From NCBI GenBank assembly GCA_014360855.1, contig JACIWP010000082.1, forward strand, positions 1 to 11,678: a stretch of DNA of 11,678 nt. Direction: 5' to 3'. A program made the position numbers and the translations under genes. Shown piece by piece: positions 5,640 through 11,678 of this stretch. The notes under the pieces were generated by a model, which saw only the letters and a list, made by a program, of their open reading frames with translations, was not told the DNA's origin and did no database searches. This stretch comes from Anaerolineae bacterium (GTDB lineage Bacteria > Chloroflexota > Anaerolineae > JACIWP01). Each line of letters begins with the position of its first letter. Position 1 is the stretch's first letter.

Positions 5640-7940
5640 GTGACGGATGAGGAAGGGCTGGCGCGCTGGCGCGAACACCGTCTGTCCCTTGTCCTTCTGC
5701 TGTTGATATATCTCAATTTGACATGGTCCATTCAGGGCGCCCGCTGGGCAGAGGGCCTGCACATTTTGCCCTGGGTGGTCCTGGGAGCAGTGGTGCTCGG
5801 CTTCATGCTGGCCATCAGCCGCTGGCCGGCGCGCGCCGCCCACGGCTATATCCTCTTCGTCGGCCTTATCGCCAACAGCCTCCTGCTCTGCACCCTGGTA
5901 TCCCCGGAGCTGTCGTGGCAGGATCGCCTGATCGAGGTTGGCCTGCGGCTCTATCACTGGCTCATGGTCCTGCTGGGGGGCGGGACCAGCTATGACAACC
6001 TGGTGTTCGTGGCTGAGCTGACGCTCCTGCTCTGGCTTGTCGGCTACGTCTCCGTCTGGCAGTATTTCCGCCACGGCCGGCTGTGGTGGGCCCTGTTCCC
6101 GCCCACCGCCGGCCTCATGTTCAATCTCTATTACGCCCCGCCGGAGCTGATGCCCTATTTCATGATTCATCTGGGGCTGTGCCTCCTGCTCCTTATCCGG
6201 CACCGCCTGCACCAACGGCAGGGGGAATGGCAGAAGGCACGCATCTTGGCCGGCGATGAGGCACGCTTCGACATCATCCGCGACGGGCTGGTCATCGCGC
6301 TCCTGGCCCTGCTCCTGGCCTGGACGCTCCCCGGCGCCCAGCAGGTGAAGGCCCTGGCGCGCTTCGGTGAGCGTCTGGAGCGGCCGGTGCGTACGGTCAA
6401 GGAGGAGTGGAACCGGCTGTTCGCCTCCCTCCAGCGCTACGGCACCGGCCGGGAGCTGACCTTCGGGCCGACCAAACTGCTGGCCGGCGAGGTGCAGTTG
6501 ACCGACGCACCCATCGCCGATATCCAGGCGGCGGAGGGGCGCTACTGGGTGGCGGCGGCCTACGATTATTACGGCGGACGAGGCTGGGCGGCGACTTATA
6601 CCGATCGTGGGCCGCTCGGGGAGCGTTCCTCGCCCATGGCAGAGCCGCCGTATCAGATGCGCAGGAAGGTGGAGCAGGTGGTACGGGTGCGCTGGCCGGC
6701 CATGCGCATCATCCTGGCGGCCCCACTGCTGTACCAGGTGGATATTCCCGCCGAGGCCCAGCTCCTCTATCTGCCGCGCGAGGGGGCCACGGCGGCGCGG
6801 CCGCCGGCCGACATTCAGATGGCCTTCCCCCAGCACCGCCTGTATGAGGATGATGTCTATCGGGTGGTCTCGCTGGTCTCAGTGGCGGACGAGGAGAGCC
6901 TGCGTTCCGCCGGCACCGATTATCCCGATTGGGTGCGGCAGTATTACCTCCAGCTTCCTCAGGACGTGCCGCGGCGCCTGCTCTGGCTGGCCCGGTTTCT
7001 CACCCGCGGCTACACCAACAATTATGATAAAGCCCTGGCCATTGAGAGCTTCCTGCGCAACATCCCCTATAATGAACAGATTGAGGCGCCGCCGCCCACG
7101 GAGGACGCGGTCGAATACTTTATTTTCATGATGCGCCAGGGCTACTGCGATTATTACGCCTCGGCCATGGTCGTGCTGGCGCGCATCGCCGGCATCCCCG
7201 CCCGCTTCGTCCAGGGCTATGTGGTAGGGGCCCCGGACGAGAACGGTGTGTACCACATCCTGGAAAAGAACGGCCATGCCTGGGCGGAGCTGTACTTCCC
7301 AAGGTACGGCTGGATCATCTTTGAGCCGACGCCGGCCCAGCCCCTGCCCGTGCGCTATGCCAGCCGGGTTGAGGCGCTGACCGCTGAGGCGGCCCAGCGC
7401 CCCGCGCCGACCAATCCGCTGGGCGAGGAGGAAAAGTTCGGCCCGGACATAGCCCCGCTGGGCGAGGAGGCGGGGCCGTTCGGGGTGGGGAGACTGCCGG
7501 CGCCGGCGCGGGCGGGGGCGGAGGCCGGCATCGTCCTGGCCGGGCTGGGCCTGCTGGGCGGAATCCTGCGGCTGGTCTGGCGGCTGATGGAACCGCGCCG
7601 GCTGACGCCAGCGGAGCGTGCCTATTTACGGCTGACGCGCTTCGCGCCGGCGCTGGCCGGCGTGCGGGCACAGCCGACCTGGACGCCGTACGAGTTTGCG
7701 GGGGTGCTGGCGCGCCGGGCGCCAGCGGCCGGCGGAAGCGTGCGCACTCTGGCGGATATGTTCGTGCGGCAGAGATACGGGCCGGCCGGCGCCGCGCCGG
7801 CCGAGGGTGACCCGATACAGATATGGCACCGGGCGCGCGCGGAACTGTTGAGGGCGCGGGTAAGTGGGGTGTACGCTCGGGTTGTTCGGCTGATACGGCC
7901 GGCGGGGGGTTATGCCGGCTCCAGCGGCAGGGTGAAGTAG
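5640..7940 (+). CDS. TgpA-like membrane transglutaminase (DUF3488 - transglutaminase core - DUF4129-like tail)
   Basis: 766 residues. Residues about 10-235 contain six or seven hydrophobic helices (the DUF3488/TgpA N-terminal region). An outward-facing region follows, carrying a transglutaminase/protease-like core with the Cys-His-acid triad: C503 (GYCDYYASAMVVLARIAGIP), H546 (NGHAWAELYFP) and E562 (WIIFEPTP). The family acts on cell-envelope proteins as a cysteine protease or amide-forming enzyme. A further membrane helix (about 628-648) and a cytoplasmic C-terminal domain resembling DUF4129 complete it. Such proteins usually sit beside a MoxR ATPase and a DUF58 protein; here the partner is an S2P protease. 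The GTG start at 5640 has GAGAGGTGG just upstream. A 16-bp direct repeat lies in the linker (7416-7470). The last 31 bp overlap the convergent kinase gene. Confidence 0.9.
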   Translation: MTDEEGLARWREHRLSLVLLLLIYLNLTWSIQGARWAEGLHILPWVVLGAVVLGFMLAISRWPARAAHGYILFVGLIANSLLLCTLVSPELSWQDRLIEVGLRLYHWLMVLLGGGTSYDNLVFVAELTLLLWLVGYVSVWQYFRHGRLWWALFPPTAGLMFNLYYAPPELMPYFMIHLGLCLLLLIRHRLHQRQGEWQKARILAGDEARFDIIRDGLVIALLALLLAWTLPGAQQVKALARFGERLERPVRTVKEEWNRLFASLQRYGTGRELTFGPTKLLAGEVQLTDAPIADIQAAEGRYWVAAAYDYYGGRGWAATYTDRGPLGERSSPMAEPPYQMRRKVEQVVRVRWPAMRIILAAPLLYQVDIPAEAQLLYLPREGATAARPPADIQMAFPQHRLYEDDVYRVVSLVSVADEESLRSAGTDYPDWVRQYYLQLPQDVPRRLLWLARFLTRGYTNNYDKALAIESFLRNIPYNEQIEAPPPTEDAVEYFIFMMRQGYCDYYASAMVVLARIAGIPARFVQGYVVGAPDENGVYHILEKNGHAWAELYFPRYGWIIFEPTPAQPLPVRYASRVEALTAEAAQRPAPTNPLGEEEKFGPDIAPLGEEAGPFGVGRLPAPARAGAEAGIVLAGLGLLGGILRLVWRLMEPRRLTPAERAYLRLTRFAPALAGVRAQPTWTPYEFAGVLARRAPAAGGSVRTLADMFVRQRYGPAGAAPAEGDPIQIWHRARAELLRARVSGVYARVVRLIRPAGGYAGSSGRVK
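7416..7470 (+). repeat. In-frame 16-bp direct repeat in the transglutaminase linker
   Basis: CCGCTGGGCGAGGAGG occurs at 7416-7431 and again at 7455-7470, 39 bp (13 codons) apart. The encoded segments share PLGEE and a nearby FG. It lies in the low-complexity linker between the catalytic core and the C-terminal membrane helix, consistent with a small tandem duplication that lengthened the linker. Confidence 0.6.
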
Positions 7941-9502
7941 AAGCGGCTTCCCTGGCCAGGGACGCTCTCTACGCCGATCTGCCCGCCGCAGCGTTTGATC
8001 ATCTCTCGCGCGATGGTCAGCCCCAGGCCGATGCCGCCGTGCTCGCGGGTGAGCGAATCCTCCACCTGATAGAACGGCTCAAAGATGTGGGGAATGGCCT
8101 CCGGCGGGATGCCGATGCCTGTGTCGGCGACCTCCACGCGCAGTTCGCCGTCCCGGGCCTCCGCGCCGATGCGCACGGTGCCGCCGGCCGGCGTGAACTT
8201 GATGGCGTTGGAGAGCAGGTTGGCCAGGATGGCCGTCACCTTCTGGCGGTCGGAGACGACGGGCGGCAGGTCGGCCGGCAGGTCTACCAGCACCGTGAGC
8301 GGCTTCTCGCGTGCCAGCGGCCCCAACTCCTCCAGCACTTCCTCCACCACATCCTGGATGTGCAGAGTCTCGGGATGGAAGGCGATCTCACCGGTCTCCA
8401 GGTAGCGCAGGTTGAGCATATCGTCAATCAATGAGCGCAGGCGCACGGCGTTGCGCACGACGATTTCCAGCCGCTCCCGCATCTCGCCGGTGGTTTCCTC
8501 GGCCAGGATGCTGGCGTAGCCCATCAGGATGGCCAGGGGGGTGCGCAGTTCGTGGGCGGCGATGTTGATGAACTCGCGTTTCATGTGGTCCAGGCGTTTG
8601 ACCTCTTCGTAGGCGCGCTGGATCTCGGCGAAGAGGCGTGCGTTGGCGAGGGCGATGCCGGCCTGGCCGCACAGGATGGAGAGAAGTTCCACGTCGCTGG
8701 CGTCGAACGGGGCGGCGCCGGCCTCGCGCGCCGCAATCAGCACGCCGCTGGGCTTGTTCTGCACGACGATGGGCAAGCCGACCAAAGGGCCGATGCCGGC
8801 CTCCATTGCCATCGAGCGGGTGGTGGTGGGGAGCAGTTCGGGCCCCTGCAGGATGACCTGCTGGTTCAACTCCAGGATTTCCCAGGGGAGGGACCATCCC
8901 TGGTGTGGGGAGCTGACGCGCATCCCGGCGAGGATGCCGGCGGCCTTCCGTGCGGTGATCCAGCCATGCTGGAGGTCAACGAGCATCACCAGCGCGCCGG
9001 CGGCATGAGTCTCCTGATGCGCGATGCGCAGGACATGCTCCAGAATTTCGTCCTCTTTTACCGTGGAAAGGAAGGCTTTGCTCAGTTCGAACAAAGGGAT
9101 CAGCGCCCGCAGGCGGATGTTCTCTCTCTGGAGCCGCACTTTGGCCAGCGCTTTACTCACGGAAGAGACCAGCTCATCGGGGGTAAAGGGTTTGACGATG
9201 AACTCGTCAATGCCCAGCCGCAAAGCCTCGATGGCCAGGTTCATGGTGCTGAAGCCGGTCATGGTGACGCAGACGAGGTTGGCGTTGCCCTCTTTCATGG
9301 CGCGGGCCAGTTCCAGCCCGCCCAGCCCTGGCATCTTGATGTCAGTCAGCAGAAGGTCGAAGGTCTGTTCGCGCGCTTTGTTGAGCGCCTCCCAACCATC
9401 GGAGGCGCGGACAACCTGATAGCCCTCTGTCTCCAGCACGCGCTGGCAGAGGTCCAGCACATCCACCTCGTCGTCAACTACGAGTACCCGTTCACGCGGC
9501 AT
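7910..9502 (-). CDS. Soluble hybrid sensor histidine kinase, REC-GAF-HisKA-HATPase
   Basis: 530 residues with no membrane segment, so it senses inside the cell. Domains in order: receiver (about 5-120) with acidic pocket D10/D11, phosphoacceptor D54 (TDIKMPG) and K104 (VKPF); a helical connector; GAF (about 140-295), a possible ligand or redox sensor; HisKA (about 305-370) with H317 in INIAAHELRTPL; HATPase_c (about 415-527) with N432 (NLLSNAIKFTP), the G1 box DTGIGIP (460-466) and the G2 box GGIGLGL (489-495). All catalytic motifs are intact. The receiver is at the N-terminus, so the kinase is probably an intermediate that receives phosphate or is tuned by it. It is second in an operon, 35 bp after the response regulator, its likely partner. 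The ATG at 9500-9502 has GGAG seven bases upstream. Its 3' end overlaps the convergent transglutaminase gene by 31 bp. Confidence 0.93.
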   Translation of the reverse strand: MPRERVLVVDDEVDVLDLCQRVLETEGYQVVRASDGWEALNKAREQTFDLLLTDIKMPGLGGLELARAMKEGNANLVCVTMTGFSTMNLAIEALRLGIDEFIVKPFTPDELVSSVSKALAKVRLQRENIRLRALIPLFELSKAFLSTVKEDEILEHVLRIAHQETHAAGALVMLVDLQHGWITARKAAGILAGMRVSSPHQGWSLPWEILELNQQVILQGPELLPTTTRSMAMEAGIGPLVGLPIVVQNKPSGVLIAAREAGAAPFDASDVELLSILCGQAGIALANARLFAEIQRAYEEVKRLDHMKREFINIAAHELRTPLAILMGYASILAEETTGEMRERLEIVVRNAVRLRSLIDDMLNLRYLETGEIAFHPETLHIQDVVEEVLEELGPLAREKPLTVLVDLPADLPPVVSDRQKVTAILANLLSNAIKFTPAGGTVRIGAEARDGELRVEVADTGIGIPPEAIPHIFEPFYQVEDSLTREHGGIGLGLTIAREMIKRCGGQIGVESVPGQGSRFYFTLPLEPA

Positions 9503-9537
9503 GTGGGAGCTCCGAAGGCTGTCTCAGAGAAGGCATG

Positions 9538-10140
9538 TTATTCTTTCCCCTCGCGTTCCTGAGCGCCGCGCTCCTGCACGTTGCGCATGGCCTCCCGCTC
9601 GATCCAGCGGTCGAGGAGGGCTTTTTTGACGCGCCACTGCCGGCCGATCTTGAAGGCGGGTATCTCGCCGTCGCGGGCCAGCCGGCGCACGGTCAGCTCG
9701 TGCAGGCTCAGATAGCGCGCCACTTCCTCGATGGTCATGATCTCGTCAATGTCCTCGAACGGCTTGGCGATGAAGTCCTGCGCACCCAACGACATGGCGC
9801 GCTTGATCTCCTCCTCCACCGAATAGCCGCTCATCATGACCACGATGCTGTCCGGGCGGAGCTTCTTGATCTCCTCCAGCGTTTGTACGCCGTCCATGCC
9901 CGGCAGGCGCACATCCAGGAAGATGAGATTGTACGGCTCCGCTTTGATCATCTCCAGGGCCTCGTAGCCGTCGCGAGCGATGGTGACGCTGGTCTGCGGA
10001 CCGCCCAGCAGGCGCTGGAACATGTAGCCGATTTCCTGGTCATCATCTACGACGAGGACTTTGAAGTTCTTCTGCGGCTGTTCTTCTTTTTGGGACTTGG
10101 GCTGCCGGCCTCGCTTGCGGGCCTTTTCTTCTTCTGCCAT
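9538..10140 (-). CDS. Response regulator: receiver domain fused to an excisionase-type (MerR-like) helix-turn-helix
   Basis: 200 residues. A lysine-rich charged tail (1-25) precedes a receiver domain (about 26-128) with D32/D33, phosphoacceptor D76 (FLDVRLPGMDG), S104 (MMSGY) and K126 (AKPF). Only five residues after KPF the sequence enters an excisionase/helix_turn_helix_17-type DNA-binding domain (about 134-182): MTIEEVARYLSLHELTVRRL, then GEIPAFKIGRQWRV, then LLDRWIE. The usual fifth receiver helix seems to be missing or replaced by the first HTH helix. A short acidic/Gln-rich tail ends the protein. It is presumably a phosphorylation-controlled transcription factor served by the kinase encoded 35 bp downstream. 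Transcription comes from a perfect-consensus promoter, and two GGTAACCG repeats lie in the leader, one overlapping the ribosome site (AGGGGG about 9 bases before the ATG), which hints at autoregulation. Confidence 0.9.
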   Translation of the reverse strand: MAEEEKARKRGRQPKSQKEEQPQKNFKVLVVDDDQEIGYMFQRLLGGPQTSVTIARDGYEALEMIKAEPYNLIFLDVRLPGMDGVQTLEEIKKLRPDSIVVMMSGYSVEEEIKRAMSLGAQDFIAKPFEDIDEIMTIEEVARYLSLHELTVRRLARDGEIPAFKIGRQWRVKKALLDRWIEREAMRNVQERGAQEREGKE

Positions 10141-10143
10141 CTG

Positions 10144-10173
10144 CGGTTACCCCCTGTTTCCTGCCCGGTTACC
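10144..10173 (-). repeat. Two GGTAACCG direct repeats, 22 bp apart, in the leader of the response-regulator operon
   Basis: On the minus strand GGTAACCG occurs at 10173-10166 and 10151-10144, 22 bp start to start, about two helical turns, on the same DNA face. Both lie between the promoter's start point (near 10194) and the ATG (10138-10140). The second overlaps the ribosome binding site. Each is nearly palindromic around its centre. They are candidate binding sites for the encoded excisionase-type regulator. Confidence 0.5.
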
Positions 10174-10200
10174 GTCCAATTCTTTTTTTGACCCTGCTTG

Positions 10201-10229
10201 ATTATACTAAACGCCATAATGTTTGTCAA
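10201..10229 (-). promoter_or_regulatory. Perfect-consensus sigma-70 promoter for the response regulator / kinase operon
   Basis: Minus strand: TTGACA (10229-10224), exactly 17 bases, TATAAT (10206-10201). Predicted start near 10194, giving a leader of about 54 nt. It lies in a 197-bp gap (10141-10337). The rest of that gap, towards the peptidase gene, shows no recognisable terminator. Confidence 0.85.
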
Positions 10230-10337
10230 CATATCTTTATGCATAGCTGCGCAACCGGGAAATACCTGGAATGTCGGAGGACACAGGGCGCGAGGGGGTA
10301 TGACGGTCATCTGCGATGCGATTATCACCTGGCGGGG

Positions 10338-11606
10338 CTACAGCGCGGAGAGGAATCCAGCGAAACGGTCTTCCTGCTCGAAGGGGCCGACGACCGCGAT
10401 GTTGAACCGGTCGTGGTGGAGGACGGCCTGCATGACGCGCTGGATGTCCTCAGGGGTGGCCGCTTCCATCTGGGCAATGACATCGTCCACGGAGAAAACA
10501 TCGCCGGGCAGGATTTCCTGCCGGCCGTACCAGCTTGCGATGGCGGAGGTGTTTTCCATCTGGAGCAGGAGCCGGCCCTTGTTGAACTCCTTGGCGCGCG
10601 CCAGCTCATCGGCAGAAACAGGCTCGTCGCGCATGCGGCGCAGTTCGCGCACGATGGCTTCCAGCGCCGGCTCGGCGCGGGAGGGGTCCACGCCGGCGTA
10701 AATTCCCAGCATGCCGGTATCCCGCAGGAAGCTGATGTACGAGTCCACGCTGTAGGCCAGCGCCTGGCGCTCGCGGATTTCCTGGAACAGGCGCGAGCTC
10801 ATGCCGTCGCCCAGGATGGTGTTGGCCAGGGTGAGCACGAAGCGGTCGGGATGATTGCGGGACAGGCCAGGAAATCCCAGGCAGATATGGGCCTGCTCCG
10901 TGTCCTTGAAGACCACTTTTGCCGTGGCGTGGGGGAAGTCCTGGTAGGGCAGGGGGTCTCGCCCGGGCACTTTGCGCCAGTCCTGGAAGAGCGAGGCGAT
11001 CTGGTCGCGGGTTTGCTCCGGCTCGATGGCGCCGGCGATGCTGATGACCACACAGGGCGGGCCGTAGAACTGGTCCATATAGGCGAGGAGTTTATCGCGG
11101 GTGAGGCCGCGCACCGATTCGCGCGTGCCGCTGATGTCTCTGCCCAGCGGATGGGCCGGCCATACCAGGTTGTTGATCGTGATCTGCGCCAGCGATTCCG
11201 GGGAGTCGTGGAGCATGTTGATCTCTTCGATGACCACCCGCTGTTCCTTGGCGAATTCCTCGGGGTCCATGATGGGATGCATCAGCATGTCGGCCAGCAG
11301 TTCCAGCGCCACGTGCTCATGGGGCTGGGCGATCTTAACCCAGTATAAGGTGGTCTCGCGGCCGGTGCTGGCGTTGATGACTCCGCCGATACCCTCGATG
11401 GTCTCTGAGATGTCGCGAGCGGTTGGCCAGCGGGAGGAGCCTTTGAAAAGCATGTGCTCGATGAGGTGGCAGACGCCGGCGTCCTCGTCAGGCTCATAGC
11501 GCGAGCCAACCCCGACAAACACCGAAATCGCCACAGACCGAACGTACGGCACGGGGATGGTCAGGAGGATTAGGCCGTTGTCGAAGACGGTCTTGATGTA
11601 GTTCAC
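10338..11606 (-). CDS. M16 family zinc peptidase (insulinase / processing-peptidase-like)
   Basis: 422 residues, the normal length for M16B peptidases, with no signal peptide. The inverted zinc motif H-x-x-E-H is at 47-51 (HLIEH). E127 in VVIEEINMLHDSPES, 76 residues after H51, fits the third zinc ligand. Other family features are FVGVGSRYEPDEDAG before the motif, GGVINASTGRETTLYW after it, and the second-half signature RLFQEIRERQALAYSVDSYISF typical of the M16 C-terminal domain. Two homologous halves close around peptide substrates; targets are unknown. The frame is open to a GTG at 11652-11654. I chose the GTG at 11604-11606 because it has GAGG six bases upstream, gives the usual start (NYIKTVFDNGL), and overlaps the preceding gene's TGA in a GTGA arrangement that indicates translational coupling. 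Confidence 0.9.
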   Translation of the reverse strand: MNYIKTVFDNGLILLTIPVPYVRSVAISVFVGVGSRYEPDEDAGVCHLIEHMLFKGSSRWPTARDISETIEGIGGVINASTGRETTLYWVKIAQPHEHVALELLADMLMHPIMDPEEFAKEQRVVIEEINMLHDSPESLAQITINNLVWPAHPLGRDISGTRESVRGLTRDKLLAYMDQFYGPPCVVISIAGAIEPEQTRDQIASLFQDWRKVPGRDPLPYQDFPHATAKVVFKDTEQAHICLGFPGLSRNHPDRFVLTLANTILGDGMSSRLFQEIRERQALAYSVDSYISFLRDTGMLGIYAGVDPSRAEPALEAIVRELRRMRDEPVSADELARAKEFNKGRLLLQMENTSAIASWYGRQEILPGDVFSVDDVIAQMEAATPEDIQRVMQAVLHHDRFNIAVVGPFEQEDRFAGFLSAL

Positions 11607-11678
11607 GGTGTACCTCGCAGTTGGGTCAACAGGTCTTCTGCGGTAGCGCGCCACTGGGGATCTGGGATTATTGCAAGG
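11603..11678 (-). CDS. C-terminal end of an unidentified gene upstream of the M16 peptidase (cut by window edge)
   Basis: One minus-strand frame is open from the window edge for 24 codons and ends in TGA at 11605-11603, sharing the bases GTGA with the peptidase start. The peptide contains IPDPQWRATAEDLL and ends LLTQLRGTP, a plausible soluble helical C-terminus. The exact 4-base stop/start overlap is strong evidence for a real gene end. Function cannot be told from 24 residues. Confidence 0.55.
   Translation of the reverse strand, partial: LAIIPDPQWRATAEDLLTQLRGTP

Noticed and set aside
7323..7325. Inactive transglutaminase because the third triad residue is Glu (E562) rather than Asp
   Set aside because: FEPTP in place of FDPTP is frequent in this family as I know it, and Cys503 and His546 are intact with their normal context, so the enzyme is probably active.
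10338..11654. Longer M16 peptidase starting at GTG 11654
   Set aside because: It has no ribosome site, its extra N-terminus (MARYRRRPVDPTARYT) is unlike M16 proteins, and it would overlap the end of the upstream frame that terminates exactly at the better GTG (11604-11606).

Overview
The window is GC-rich (roughly 60-65 % by eye) chromosomal DNA of a bacterium. Housekeeping-type promoters (TTGACA / TATAAT), AGGAGG-type ribosome binding sites, frequent GTG starts, and the mix of families (soluble GAF-type histidine kinases, a TgpA-like transglutaminase, a site-2 protease with CBS domains, an M16 peptidase) suggest a Chloroflexota (Anaerolineae-like) genome. That placement is an inference from style and gene content; no rRNA or other marker gene is present. 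I see no tRNA, CRISPR array, IS element or phage gene. The hexamer GCCGGC is strikingly over-represented (about sixty copies by eye).

Layout. Positions 1-3834 are read on the minus strand. They hold the 5' part of a nucleotidyltransferase-like gene (1-215), an APC-family amino-acid/amine permease (307-1953) with its own extended -10 promoter, a calcineurin-like metallophosphoesterase (2141-3082), and a GntR/FCD regulator (3205-3834). The GntR promoter (3892-3920) faces away from a plus-strand promoter (3977-4005). That plus-strand promoter drives a compact operon: a double zinc-ribbon protein (4110-4487), a site-2 metalloprotease with two CBS domains (4500-5618), and a membrane transglutaminase of the TgpA/DUF3488 type (5640-7940). 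The intergenic gaps in this operon are 12 and 21 bp.

The transglutaminase gene ends tail-to-tail with a minus-strand signalling operon and overlaps it by 31 bp. The signalling operon is transcribed from a perfect-consensus sigma-70 promoter (10201-10229). It encodes a response regulator whose receiver domain runs directly into an excisionase-type helix-turn-helix (9538-10140), followed by a soluble hybrid kinase REC-GAF-HisKA-HATPase (7910-9502). Further upstream on the minus strand are an M16 zinc peptidase (10338-11606) and the last 24 codons of another gene (11603-11678), whose stop overlaps the peptidase's GTG start.

How they may work together. The zinc-ribbon/S2P/transglutaminase operon looks like an envelope-processing unit: an intramembrane protease probably gated by nucleotide-sensing CBS domains plus an externally facing transglutaminase-like enzyme. 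The two-gene signalling operon looks like a complete cytoplasmic phosphorelay with an unusual DNA-binding output and a pair of GGTAACCG repeats in its own leader that could be an autoregulatory site. The GntR regulator has a strong inverted repeat in its leader and may control itself, the adjacent phosphoesterase or the permease. Nothing here is proven to be a new system; the REC-excisionase regulator with its leader repeats is the best candidate for a closer look.
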